Shown piece after piece: positions 26,295-34,668 of a stretch of 58,950 bases of DNA (positions within the stretch are counted from its first letter, which is position 1; every line of letters starts with the position of its first letter). Source of the stretch: Halobellus captivus (GTDB lineage Archaea; Halobacteriota; Halobacteria; Halobacteriales; Haloferacaceae); the NCBI RefSeq assembly GCF_007655485.1, contig NZ_VJXQ01000001.1, forward strand, positions 669,571-728,520, written 5' to 3'. The position numbers and the translations under genes are program-made. The notes below the pieces were generated by a model, which saw nothing but the letters and a program-made list of their open reading frames with translations, was not told where the DNA came from and made no database searches.

Positions 26295-28571
26295 TTACCG
26301 CACCGAATCGAGGAGGAGCCGCTGTTCGACCCGCTTGGCCTCGTGTTGGACGTCGCGGACGGCGTCGATGTTCGCCGACACCGACGAGATCCCCCTCTCG
26401 ACGAGGAACTGAACCATCCGCGGCTTCGAGGCGGCCTGTCCACAGATCGACGTTTTGACGCCGAGTTCGCGACACGTTTCGATCGTGTCGCCGAGGATCT
26501 TCAGCACCGCCGGGTGCAGTTCGTCGAAGCGGTCGGCGACGCGCCCGTTGTTTCGATCGACCGCGAGCGTGTACTGCGTGAGGTCGTTCGTCCCGAACGA
26601 GGCGAAGTCGATGCCCGCCTCGGCCATCGACTCGACTTCGTAGGCGGCCGCGGGCGTTTCGATCATAACGCCCCACTGGCGCTTCTCCGGATCGACGCCC
26701 GCCTGCTCCATCAGGTTGCGTGCGCGCACGACATCCTCAGCGTCGTTGACGAGCGGGAACATTATCTCGACGTTGTCGTAGCCCATCTCGTAGATGCGAC
26801 GGAACGCCTCCAGTTCGTGTTTGAACAGCCCCGGGTTGTCGAGCGAGCGGCGGATCCCCCGGTAACCGAGCATCGGGTTGTGCTCCCGGGGTTCGTCCTC
26901 GCCGCCTTCGAGCTGCCGGAACTCGTCGGTCGGCGCGTCGAGCGTTCGGACGCGGACGGGACGGGGGTAGAACTCCTCGGCTGCCGTTCGGATGCCGTCG
27001 ACGAGCTCGTCGATGTAGGCGTGCTCGCCGTTGTCGGCGATATACTTCGTCGGGGTCTTGCCGAGCGAGAGGACCATATGCTCGATCCGGAGGAGACCGA
27101 CGCCGTCCGCGCCGGTCGCAGCGGCGCGTTCGGCCGCTTCCGGGATCGAAACGTTGACTTTCACCTCAGTCGCCGTCATCGGCTTGACGGGCGTCTTCGG
27201 GCGCGCCTCCTCGATGGGTTCGTGCTGCTCCTCGACGGGTTCGACGCCCTCGCGAATCGTCCCCTTGTCGCCGTCGATGGTGATCGGCTGGCCGTCTTCG
27301 AGCTCGCGAGTCGCCGATCCCACGCCGACGACGGCCGGAACGCCCAGTTCGCGGGAGACGATCGCCGCGTGGGAGGTCATTCCGCCCTCGTCGGTGACGA
27401 TTCCGGAGGCGCGCTTCATCGCCGGAACCATATCCGGCATCGTCATCTCGGTCACGATGATGTCGCCGTCGCCGACCTGATCGAGGTGATCGAGCTTCGT
27501 GACGATGCGGGCCTCGCCGGAGGCGATGCCGGGGCTGGACCCGAGCCCTCGGAGGATGACGTCGCCGGAGTTCGCATCGTCTTTGCCGCCGTTAGCTTCC
27601 GCGGACGCGGCCGCCTCGGACTCCTCTTCGCCGATCGTCGTGATCGGCCGCGACTGGAGCATGTACACGTCGCCGTCGTAGATGGCCCACTCGACGTCCT
27701 GCGGCGTCCCGTAGTGATCCTCGACGCGAGCGCCGATTTCGACCAGTTCCTCGATCTCGGCGTCCGTGAGGACGCGGGCGCTCCGTTTCTCGTCGGGGAC
27801 GTCGCGGTCGACGGTCTCGCCGGTCTCCTCGTCTTTGACCATCATCATCTTCTTGTCCGCGACGGTGACGGTCTCGACCTCTGCAGTCTCGCGATTGACG
27901 ACGTAGTTATCCGGGGAGACCGAACCGGAGACGACCGCCTCGCCGAGACCCCACGCCGCCTCGATGATGATCTGCGGCTCGCCCGTCGACGGGTGGGAGG
28001 TGAAGAGGACGCCCGACTTCTCCGCGTCGACCATCTCCTGAACGACGACCGCGATGTCGACCTCCTCGTGGGGGAAGCCCTGTCGGTTCCGGTAGTAGAT
28101 GGCGCGCTGGGAGAACAGCGACGCCCAACACTCCTTGACGCGCTCGACCAGCGCGTCCTCCTGGACGTTCAGGAACGTCTCCTGTTGCCCCGCGAAGGAG
28201 GCGTCCGGGAGGTCCTCGGCGGTCGCAGACGAGCGGACGGCTACGAAGCGCTCGCCGTCGCCCAGGTTGCCGTACGCCTCGAGGATCTCGTCTCTGACCG
28301 CGTCCGGGACGGGCGTTTCCATAATGAGTTCGTGAGCGCGCTCGTGCGCCTCGCGGAGCGCCGAACTGTCCTCGTGGTCCACGTCGACAACCGAAAATAG
28401 TTCCTCGTCGATACCCGCGTTTTCGATGAATTCGCGGTAGGTCCCGGCGGTCACGACGAATCCCGACGGCACGGGTAGCCCTGCACCTGTGAGTTCGCCC
28501 AGTGAAGCCGCCTTGCCGCCGACTCGATCGATGTCGGCGGACCGCACGTCGTCCAGCCAAGCTACTGCCAT
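26295..28571 (-). CDS. ppsA: Phosphoenolpyruvate synthase
   Basis: A 758-residue PEP synthase (pyruvate + ATP + water to PEP + AMP + phosphate), the gluconeogenic entry step. Domains in order are the ATP/pyruvate-binding region (1-330; DRVGGKAASLGELTGAGLPV), the swivel domain with phospho-His401 (GGMTSHAAIVSRELG), and the PEP-binding barrel with the catalytic Cys710 (SICGQAASK). A Gly/Glu linker lies near 335-350. The start MAVAWLDDVRSADIDRVGG is the family N-terminus. A ctttacg TATA-like box lies 27 bases upstream. The promoter region is shared with the divergent DnaJ-like gene. Confidence 0.97.
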   Translation of the reverse strand: MAVAWLDDVRSADIDRVGGKAASLGELTGAGLPVPSGFVVTAGTYREFIENAGIDEELFSVVDVDHEDSSALREAHERAHELIMETPVPDAVRDEILEAYGNLGDGERFVAVRSSATAEDLPDASFAGQQETFLNVQEDALVERVKECWASLFSQRAIYYRNRQGFPHEEVDIAVVVQEMVDAEKSGVLFTSHPSTGEPQIIIEAAWGLGEAVVSGSVSPDNYVVNRETAEVETVTVADKKMMMVKDEETGETVDRDVPDEKRSARVLTDAEIEELVEIGARVEDHYGTPQDVEWAIYDGDVYMLQSRPITTIGEEESEAAASAEANGGKDDANSGDVILRGLGSSPGIASGEARIVTKLDHLDQVGDGDIIVTEMTMPDMVPAMKRASGIVTDEGGMTSHAAIVSRELGVPAVVGVGSATRELEDGQPITIDGDKGTIREGVEPVEEQHEPIEEARPKTPVKPMTATEVKVNVSIPEAAERAAATGADGVGLLRIEHMVLSLGKTPTKYIADNGEHAYIDELVDGIRTAAEEFYPRPVRVRTLDAPTDEFRQLEGGEDEPREHNPMLGYRGIRRSLDNPGLFKHELEAFRRIYEMGYDNVEIMFPLVNDAEDVVRARNLMEQAGVDPEKRQWGVMIETPAAAYEVESMAEAGIDFASFGTNDLTQYTLAVDRNNGRVADRFDELHPAVLKILGDTIETCRELGVKTSICGQAASKPRMVQFLVERGISSVSANIDAVRDVQHEAKRVEQRLLLDSVR

Positions 28572-28710
28572 TAGCGTGTGCAATTCCGCGGATGTTCGTA
28601 AAGTACTTTCCGAAGAGCGCAACCGTGAATAAAACGTACTCGAATATGAGTATATTATTTATGACTGTTCCGCCGAGAGGTTCTTTACCGGCGAAGCCCT
28701 TCGTTGCACT
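28572..28710. promoter_or_regulatory. Divergent promoter region of ppsA and the DnaJ-domain gene
   Basis: The 139 bases are AT-rich. Leftward, the minus strand carries agtactttac about 27 bases before the ppsA ATG. Rightward, ttctttacc at 28681-28689 lies 27 bases before the GTG of the J-domain gene. Between them is gaatatgagtatattattta (28642-28661), an extra AT-rich element that could hold a regulator site. Confidence 0.55.
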
Positions 28711-29316
28711 GTGCTCCCGGAGTGGGTCTCATCGCTGCCGTCGTGGCTCGTATTGGGCCTTCTCGGCGGCGGCCTCGCCTCGGTCGTCGTCGCCGGAGTG
28801 TTCCTCGTCGGCGGTCGCTTGTTCCCGGACGCGCCGCCGACGAGCGGCCATCGGATCGACGGCCCGTCGCGGCGTCGGATGGAGATCCGCAGCTACCTCC
28901 GAACGATCTCCGAGCCGTTCGTCGAGGATCACCCGATCGACGGTGAGATGGTCGAATTCTACCTTCCACAGCGGGGGGTCGCGCTCACGTTCGACGCGCA
29001 GGCGTACTTCCGACTCGAACGCGCGGGGACGTACACGGTGCTCTGCGAACACGAGATGCCAGCGCACGCCCTGGGTCGCCGACTCCCCTTCGAGGTACCG
29101 GAGTTCGAGTTCGGCAGGCACCGACCCGCACGCGACGACCCCGTGACGGAGGCGTTCGATTACCTGAACCTCGCACCCACCGTCGCCCCCGAGGAGGTCA
29201 AAAGCGCCTACCGCGACCGCGTGAAGTCGGCCCATCCAGATCACGGCGGGTCGCAAGCGGAGTTCAAACGGTTACAAGAGGCGTACGCGACCGCCAGAGA
29301 ACACGCTGCGGAGTAG
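28711..29316 (+). CDS. Membrane-anchored J-domain protein
   Basis: A 201-residue protein. One N-terminal membrane helix (residues about 12-35, LVLGLLGGGLASVVVAGVFL) is followed by an uncharacterised middle domain (RSYLRTISEPFVEDHPIDGE) and a C-terminal J domain (about 147-200; YLNLAPTVAPEEVKSAYRDR) with the HPD motif at 175-177, which stimulates Hsp70 ATPase. It is probably a membrane-bound co-chaperone recruiting DnaK. The start is GTG, with the TATA box at 27 bases, so translation is probably leaderless. The middle domain belongs to no family I can name. Confidence 0.85.
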   Translation: MLPEWVSSLPSWLVLGLLGGGLASVVVAGVFLVGGRLFPDAPPTSGHRIDGPSRRRMEIRSYLRTISEPFVEDHPIDGEMVEFYLPQRGVALTFDAQAYFRLERAGTYTVLCEHEMPAHALGRRLPFEVPEFEFGRHRPARDDPVTEAFDYLNLAPTVAPEEVKSAYRDRVKSAHPDHGGSQAEFKRLQEAYATAREHAAE

Positions 29317-29547
29317 GTTTATATGCGATGGCGAGGCCAGACGCGTCGTGATCTGACCGACGCCACGGCGCGTTTCGCGGTTGTGTGACACATCGCGCCG
29401 TGTTCGGAGTGCCGTTCGCGCCTCGCATACAGTGCGCGCTCCGCCGTGTCACCTGTTCGCCCCGACGGCCAGACTACCGTATCGCCCACCGCCCGGGCAC
29501 CGGGCCGTCCCACCTCTCACCACCCAGTGGCGACGTCCGCGTATCCC
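29317..29547. other. Convergent intergenic region without a supported gene
   Basis: About 230 bases between two tail-to-tail genes. A tttatat box at 29319-29325 is followed by no convincing frame. No tRNA cloverleaf was found. A short inverted gtgtgacac pair is present near 29382. Nothing more can be supported. Confidence 0.4.
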
Positions 29548-30360
29548 TCACCGCTCGGGCGTGACACCGTCGCGCTCGTCCGTCATCTCCGTCACCTCGT
29601 AGCGCACCTCGGCGTCGCGCAGCGCGTCGGTCACCCGGCCGACGAGATCCGGCGTCGCGACCACGACGCTGTCGACGCCGCGGGCGGCAGCCGCGGCCGC
29701 GACGTCGCCAGCGGCGAAGGACGTCTCGACGTCGACGTCGGCCGCGCGGAGCGCTACCACCGCTTCGACGCCCGCGGCGACGACCACGTCCGCGTCCGCA
29801 CAGCGGACCGCGAGTTCGTCGGCCGGGACCGCCCGACTGCCGCCAGAGCGGGCCGACGGGATCTGTACCACGGTGACGCGGCCGGGGTCGATCTCGATGA
29901 CGCCCTCGAAACCGGTGACGCTCACGTCGCCTCCCGGGTCGGCGGCGGTGGTGGCCACGCCGGTCGCGGGGCCGTCGTCACCGGGCGTCGCGTGAAGGAG
30001 TCCGTCGCGGAGCGACAGCGTCACCGTGTCACCGACGTCGATCCGCTCGGTGGCCACGGCGGCGTCCTCTTGGACGCTCTCTAAGACGTCCTCGGTCACG
30101 TGCTCGGCGAATCGACGGAGCCCCTTCGCCTCCTGAAACAGCCAGTCGACACCCTCCTTCGTCACCCGGTAGCGGGAGCGCGCCTCCTTGTCGACGTAGC
30201 CGTCGTCGACGAGTTCACGGATGTACTCGCTGACGGCTTGGCTCGTCACCCCGACCGCGTCGGCGATCTCCCCCTGGCTCACCGCCGGCTGTCGGTCGGC
30301 GATCTCGACGAGGATCCGAAACCGCGTCGCCGTTCGTTTGTCATCGAGCGCGCCGCTCAT
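29548..30360 (-). CDS. Winged-helix transcriptional regulator (COG1777-like)
   Basis: A 270-residue archaeal regulator. Residues about 1-75 form a MarR-like winged helix (RFRILVEIADRQPAVSQGEI; SQAVSEYIRELVDDGYVDKE). The rest (80-270) is an alpha/beta domain of unknown ligand, with Val/Ala-rich strands (VEAVVALRAADVDVETSFAA) resembling a nucleotide- or small-molecule-binding Rossmann-like fold. I place it with the COG1777-type predicted regulators common in haloarchaea. Targets are unknown. A ggtttttctc TATA-like box lies 27 bases upstream of the ATG. Confidence 0.75.
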   Translation of the reverse strand: MSGALDDKRTATRFRILVEIADRQPAVSQGEIADAVGVTSQAVSEYIRELVDDGYVDKEARSRYRVTKEGVDWLFQEAKGLRRFAEHVTEDVLESVQEDAAVATERIDVGDTVTLSLRDGLLHATPGDDGPATGVATTAADPGGDVSVTGFEGVIEIDPGRVTVVQIPSARSGGSRAVPADELAVRCADADVVVAAGVEAVVALRAADVDVETSFAAGDVAAAAAARGVDSVVVATPDLVGRVTDALRDAEVRYEVTEMTDERDGVTPER

Positions 30361-30484
30361 ACCGGACCCTCGGCCGCCGCCGAGAAAAACCCCAACGGAA
30401 TGGCGACGGTCCGGACGCGATCTCGAGTCGCAACTGCAACGCCGCTGCCGTCAGTGATTTCACCGCCTCGATCCAAGGGCCGCC

Positions 30485-31189
30485 GTGGACGCCGTGGACG
30501 ACGTCGAGTTCCTGCCGCGCGCCGTGTACCTCCGCCGAGCCGACGCGCTCGTCCTCGCGGACCTCCACGTCGGGCGCGGAGAATCGTCCAGCCTCCGCCT
30601 CCCGGTCGGCGAGCGACGCGATCTCGTCGAACGGCTCGACGCACTGCTCGCCGCGACCGGCCCCGCGAGGACCGTTTTCGCTGGGGACGTCCTCCATCGG
30701 TTCGGAACCGCCTCCGCGCGGAGCCGCGAGACCGTCGAGGCGCTCCGTGGCTGCTGCGACGACGCGGGAAGCACGCCCGTCTTCGTTCGCGGGAACCACG
30801 ACACGGCACTCGAATCCGTCAGTGACGACGTTCGAGAACACTACGTCGCCTGTGATGATCCCCGGACCGTCGTCTGTCACGGTCACGAGGAGCCATCGGT
30901 CGACGCCGACCGATACGTGATCGGCCACGATCACCCGGCGATCGAGATCGAAGGACAGCGACGGCCCTGTGCGCTCGACGCTCCCGACGCGTACCGCGGC
31001 GCAGACGTGCTGATGCTGCCAGCGTTCTCGCGGCTCGCGCCGGGCGTCGAGATCAACGCCGCGCGCGCCGCCGACCTGTTGTCACCGCTCGTCGACGACC
31101 TCGACAGCGCCCGGCCGGTCGTCTACGACGAGGGGCGCGAGGTTGCGCTCACGTTCCCGCCGCTGGAGTCGTTTCGGCGGATGCTGTGA
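30485..31189 (+). CDS. Metallophosphoesterase (COG1407 type)
   Basis: A 234-residue calcineurin-like phosphoesterase. Metal ligands are seen in DLHVGRG, GDVLHRF, RGNHD and CHGHE/GHDHP, the standard order of motifs. COG1407 members are archaeal, often beside helicase or DNA-repair genes, with undefined substrates (phosphomonoesters, nucleotides or DNA ends). The GTG start gives VDAVDDVEFLPRAVYLRRAD, matching family N-termini; no better ATG is in frame. The divergent neighbour is the COG1777-like regulator. Confidence 0.85.
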   Translation: MDAVDDVEFLPRAVYLRRADALVLADLHVGRGESSSLRLPVGERRDLVERLDALLAATGPARTVFAGDVLHRFGTASARSRETVEALRGCCDDAGSTPVFVRGNHDTALESVSDDVREHYVACDDPRTVVCHGHEEPSVDADRYVIGHDHPAIEIEGQRRPCALDAPDAYRGADVLMLPAFSRLAPGVEINAARAADLLSPLVDDLDSARPVVYDEGREVALTFPPLESFRRML

Positions 31190-31253
31190 GCGGTACTGAC
31201 ACAGCGAGCCGCCGACAGTGGCGATACTGACGCAGGGGATCGGCTGACCGAAT

Positions 31254-32528
31254 TCAGCGGTCGCGCTCGACGGCGCGCGCGGCCTCGCGGCCGCTCCGCA
31301 GCGCACCCTGAATCGACGACCACGCGGTGTAGTCGCCAGCCAGATACGTCGATCGGCCCGGCTCGCGGACATCCGGGAGCGTCTCGTGAACGCCGGGCGG
31401 CTGCGCGAACTGCGCGAACTCGATTCGGTGCGTTCGGACCGGTTCCAACGCGGAAAAGTCTCGCTCTGGATACCACGCTTCGAGCGTCAGCCGCGTCTCC
31501 TCGGCGAGCGCCGACGCGTCCCGATCCAGCGCCGACTCGCCGAGGAACGTCGCGTTGAGCAGCGCGGACCCGTCCGGCGCGTACTCGGGCGCGACCTCCG
31601 AGACGGGCACGACCGTGTTCGGAGAGGGATCGGCCGCGTTGAGCAGGATCTTGCGTCGCGTCCGCGGCGCCGAACCGTCCGGGAGCCGATAGTACTGCGT
31701 TACGCAGCCGCGTGCCTCTCGGGGAATCGAGTCGACGCCCGTGAGCCGATACGCTTCCTTGGGGTCGGTGGCGACGACGGCCGCGTCCGCCGTAATCGTC
31801 TCCCCGTCTTTTTTGACGGTCACGCCGTCGCCGTCCTCGTCGACCGACGCGACCCGCTCGCCGAGGCGGATCGCGACCCCCGCATCGCGGGCCCGGTCGG
31901 CTAACTGCTCCGCGATCGCGCCCATCCCGCGCGCGGGGAGCGCGATCCGCCCCTCCGAGAGCGCCTTGAACGTGTACTCGAAGACGCGCTTGGAGGTCGA
32001 GAGCGACCGGTCGAGCGTAATTCCGCCGTAGAAGGGCGCGACGAAGTGCTCGATGTAGTCGTCGGTGAAGCCCCACTCCCGGAGGGAGGACCGGATGGAC
32101 TGGTCCGCCGAACGGAAGATCTCCGATTCCGTCCGCGTGCCGACGTGCTGTCTGAGGAGCAGCGTTCGGAGCTTATCGCTCAGCGTCACCTCGCCGTTTC
32201 GGAGCGACGCTCCGGCGGCGCGGACGTCGCGGAAGGGGTCCGAGAGCACCGACCGCGATCCGGGGCGCGCGATCACCGCACCGGGGCGGAAGAACCGCAG
32301 GTCCAGCGCGTCGAGATCGAGTTCCAGACGAACCGCGGGGTAGGCGGTGAAGAGGACCTGGAACCCGCGATCGAGCGTGAACCCCTCTCGCGTCTCGGTC
32401 CGCACACGTCCGCCGACAGTCCGACCCCGCTCTACGACGGTCACGTCCGCGCCCGCAGTCGCGAGTCGGCGGGCGGCGACGAGACCGGCCAGCCCCGCGC
32501 CGACGACCACGACGGAATCTCCATCCAT
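31254..32528 (-). CDS. FAD-dependent amine oxidase/phytoene desaturase-like oxidoreductase
   Basis: A 424-residue flavoprotein. The dinucleotide motif VVVGAGLAGLVAARRL (residues 7-22) binds FAD ADP; ERGRTVGGRVRTE continues the fold. The C-terminal FAD motif is YLAGDYTAWSSIQGALRSG. Family members include protoporphyrinogen oxidases, phytoene desaturases and amine oxidases; haloarchaea have several, and this one is closest to the unassigned NAD(P)/FAD-dependent group. There are no membrane segments. The ATG start gives the motif close to the N-terminus as usual. Convergent with the metallophosphoesterase. Confidence 0.87.
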   Translation of the reverse strand: MDGDSVVVVGAGLAGLVAARRLATAGADVTVVERGRTVGGRVRTETREGFTLDRGFQVLFTAYPAVRLELDLDALDLRFFRPGAVIARPGSRSVLSDPFRDVRAAGASLRNGEVTLSDKLRTLLLRQHVGTRTESEIFRSADQSIRSSLREWGFTDDYIEHFVAPFYGGITLDRSLSTSKRVFEYTFKALSEGRIALPARGMGAIAEQLADRARDAGVAIRLGERVASVDEDGDGVTVKKDGETITADAAVVATDPKEAYRLTGVDSIPREARGCVTQYYRLPDGSAPRTRRKILLNAADPSPNTVVPVSEVAPEYAPDGSALLNATFLGESALDRDASALAEETRLTLEAWYPERDFSALEPVRTHRIEFAQFAQPPGVHETLPDVREPGRSTYLAGDYTAWSSIQGALRSGREAARAVERDR

Positions 32529-32656
32529 ACGGAACCTTCGGTCGGCGGCCACTAAGAGACTGCGAGTGTCGTGACGGCTTCGAAAGCCTCGGCGCGAGTG
32601 CTCGCAAGCGAGCGCGAAGTGAATAGGGATTTGTTCGTCGGGTCGAAATTTCGGCT

Positions 32657-33829
32657 ATGCCGACCAACGACGCGTTTCTGGGACTCGTCTGTACCGAGAC
32701 CGGAGAACGCTACGACGCGACCGCGACGGGACATAGCGACGCGGGCGCGCGACTCGAAGCGGCCTACGAGTACGACGCCGTCGACTGGGCCGACGGGACG
32801 CCCGCGGACGAATCCGACTCGATGTGGCGCTACGCCGACCTGCTCGCGTTCGAAGAACCGGTCACGGCCGCGGAGGGCGGAACACCGCTCGTCTCGGCAC
32901 CGACGCTCGCGGCGGAGGCCGATATCGGTGCGCTCTCGATCAAAGACGAGGGGCGGAATCCGACTGGGACGGTGCTGGACCGCGGCCTCGCCCCGGCCGT
33001 GACCGCCGCGCGCGAGGCCGACGCGGACCTCGTCGCGCTCGCGACGCCCGGGAACGCGGGACAGTCGGCCGCGTCCTACGCCGGACTCGCCGAGTTGCGC
33101 TCGTACGCGTTCGTCCCCTCGCGGGCCCCCTTCCCGAACAAGGCGATGATCAACGTCCACGGCGGCGAGATGCGCGTCGTCGGCGGGCGCTACCCAGACG
33201 CCGAGTCCGCCCTTTCCGAGCAGTTGCAGTCGGCGTGGTACACGCTCCAGGAGTTCGACAACCCGCACCGACACGACGGGATCAAGACCGCCGCCTTCGA
33301 GATCGCGGAGTCGCTCTCGTGGGCGACTCCGGACGGCGTCGTCGTCCCCGCGGGCACCGGCGAGGTCGTCGCCGGAATCGCGAAGGGATTTCGCGAACTG
33401 CGGGAGCTCGGACTGACCGCAGACGTACCGCCGATCTACGCCGCGCAGCCTTCGGGCTGTGCGCCCATCGTCGCGGCCCATCAGCGAGATTCCGACGCGA
33501 TCGAGTCCTGGGAGTCGCCGGACACGATCGTCGGCGAACTGGAGATCACCGACCCGAAGGGCGGGGACGCCGCGCTCGAAGCGGTCCGATCGACAGGCGG
33601 CGGGGTCGTCGCCGTCGACGACGAGGACAGTCTGGAGAGCGCCGTGCTCGCCGCACAGCGGGTGGGCGTCGAAGCGGGACCGGCTGGCGGCGTCGCGCTC
33701 GCGGGTGCCGCGGCGCTCGCCGACGAGGGCGCGTTCGGAAGCGATGACGACGTCGTCGTCCTCAACACGGCGTCCGGGACTAAAAGCGCCGACGTGCTCC
33801 GGAGTCACTTGATGGGGAAGGGGATATAA
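32657..33829 (+). CDS. Threonine synthase-like protein lacking the PLP lysine
   Basis: A 390-residue fold-type II protein closest to threonine synthase, which turns O-phosphohomoserine into threonine. Much of the cofactor pocket is visible (SIKDEGRNPTGT, 94-105; ATPGNAGQSAASYAGLA; PAGTGEVVAGIAKGF). But the catalytic lysine of the canonical NPTGSFKDRG is Leu107 (NPTGTVLDRG), and the N-terminal zinc-ribbon-like CxxC has lost its second Cys (LVCTETGERYD). It therefore cannot form the usual internal aldimine. It may be a pseudoenzyme or use another residue. The gene is intact, with no frameshift. A true ThrC presumably lies elsewhere in the genome. Confidence 0.8.
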   Translation: MPTNDAFLGLVCTETGERYDATATGHSDAGARLEAAYEYDAVDWADGTPADESDSMWRYADLLAFEEPVTAAEGGTPLVSAPTLAAEADIGALSIKDEGRNPTGTVLDRGLAPAVTAAREADADLVALATPGNAGQSAASYAGLAELRSYAFVPSRAPFPNKAMINVHGGEMRVVGGRYPDAESALSEQLQSAWYTLQEFDNPHRHDGIKTAAFEIAESLSWATPDGVVVPAGTGEVVAGIAKGFRELRELGLTADVPPIYAAQPSGCAPIVAAHQRDSDAIESWESPDTIVGELEITDPKGGDAALEAVRSTGGGVVAVDDEDSLESAVLAAQRVGVEAGPAGGVALAGAAALADEGAFGSDDDVVVLNTASGTKSADVLRSHLMGKGI

Positions 33830-33913
33830 CGGGGAGAACTGGATCTAACACGGAGTCCACAGTACCGACGTCGGTCGGGTTTCGATTCGATTTCCCGGAA
33901 GTTTCCACCGCCA

Positions 33914-33938
33914 GATTATTACTTTAGACGGGTCTAAA
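33914..33938 (+). promoter_or_regulatory. Promoter and palindromic operator of the MntR-like gene
   Basis: The inverted repeat TTTAGAC-GG-GTCTAAA (33923-33938) begins just after an attatt TATA-like element (33915-33920) and ends seven bases before the ATG at 33946. The arms are perfect seven-base complements. This is the expected size and place for a dimeric DtxR/MntR-family operator that blocks its own promoter. Confidence 0.7.
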
Positions 33939-33945
33939 CCGGGGT

Positions 33946-34668
33946 ATGTTGAGCGACGTGATGGAGGACTACCTCAAGGCGATCTACCAGATACAGGCGC
34001 GCTCTGGACCGCCGGTATCCACCTCCGCGATCGCGACGGCGCTCGATAAGACGCCCGCGACGGTGACGAGTATGCTCGGTACGCTCGAAGAGCGCGGGCT
34101 GATCACGCGAGAGAAGTACAAGGGGGCCGAACTCACTCGCGAGGGCGAGACCGTCGCGCTAGAAGTGCTTAGACACCACCGACTGCTGGAAGCGTACCTC
34201 GCCGAACAGCTCGATTACTCCTGGAGCGAGGTCCACGAGGAGGCCGACGCGCTGGAACACCACATCAGCGAGGAGTTCGAGCGGCGCGTCGCGGCCGCCC
34301 TCGACGACCCCGTCGTCGACCCGCACGGCGACCCGATCCCGTCGGCGGATCTCACGCCGCTGGAAGAGGACGAGGCGACGCCGCTGTCGACTCGGGAGGT
34401 CGGCGACCGCGTCGTCGTCTCCCGCGTCAGCGACCGCGACCGCGAGGAACTCGAATACCTGGCCGACGCGGGAATCACGCCCGGAACGGCGCTGGAAATC
34501 GTCGATGTCGCTCCCTTTGGAATGATCACGGTTCGAACGGACGAGGGGGTCGAACAGAGCCTCCCCGAATCGATTGCCGAGGCAATCTACGTCGCCGCCG
34601 ACGCCGACGCGACCGACTCCGAGCAGCGAGGCGACACCGATCAACGGGGAGGCGTCGGCAACGCGTGA
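33946..34668 (+). CDS. DtxR/MntR-family metal-dependent regulator
   Basis: A 240-residue repressor: winged helix (1-65; EDYLKAIYQIQARSGPPVST), dimerisation and metal domain (66-125; LEVLRHHRLLEAYLAEQLDY, EADALEHHISEEF), and a C-terminal FeoA/SH3-like domain (about 150-220). The residue matching DtxR Met10 is Asp8, as in manganese-responsive MntR, and E-H-H matches MntR ligands, suggesting Mn(II) as ligand (inference). Haloarchaeal SirR proteins of this family respond to manganese. The stop codon overlaps the start of the GDT1-type gene, so the two are co-translated. Confidence 0.9.
   Translation: MLSDVMEDYLKAIYQIQARSGPPVSTSAIATALDKTPATVTSMLGTLEERGLITREKYKGAELTREGETVALEVLRHHRLLEAYLAEQLDYSWSEVHEEADALEHHISEEFERRVAAALDDPVVDPHGDPIPSADLTPLEEDEATPLSTREVGDRVVVSRVSDRDREELEYLADAGITPGTALEIVDVAPFGMITVRTDEGVEQSLPESIAEAIYVAADADATDSEQRGDTDQRGGVGNA

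Noticed and set aside
29317-29547. Possible tRNA or small gene between the J-domain and COG1777-like genes
   Set aside because: No cloverleaf pairing or T-loop motif, and no frame with protein-like composition and a start signal.
33841-33945. Palindrome as part of a mobile-element end
   Set aside because: No transposase, target duplication or second copy is nearby; its position at a promoter fits an operator better.
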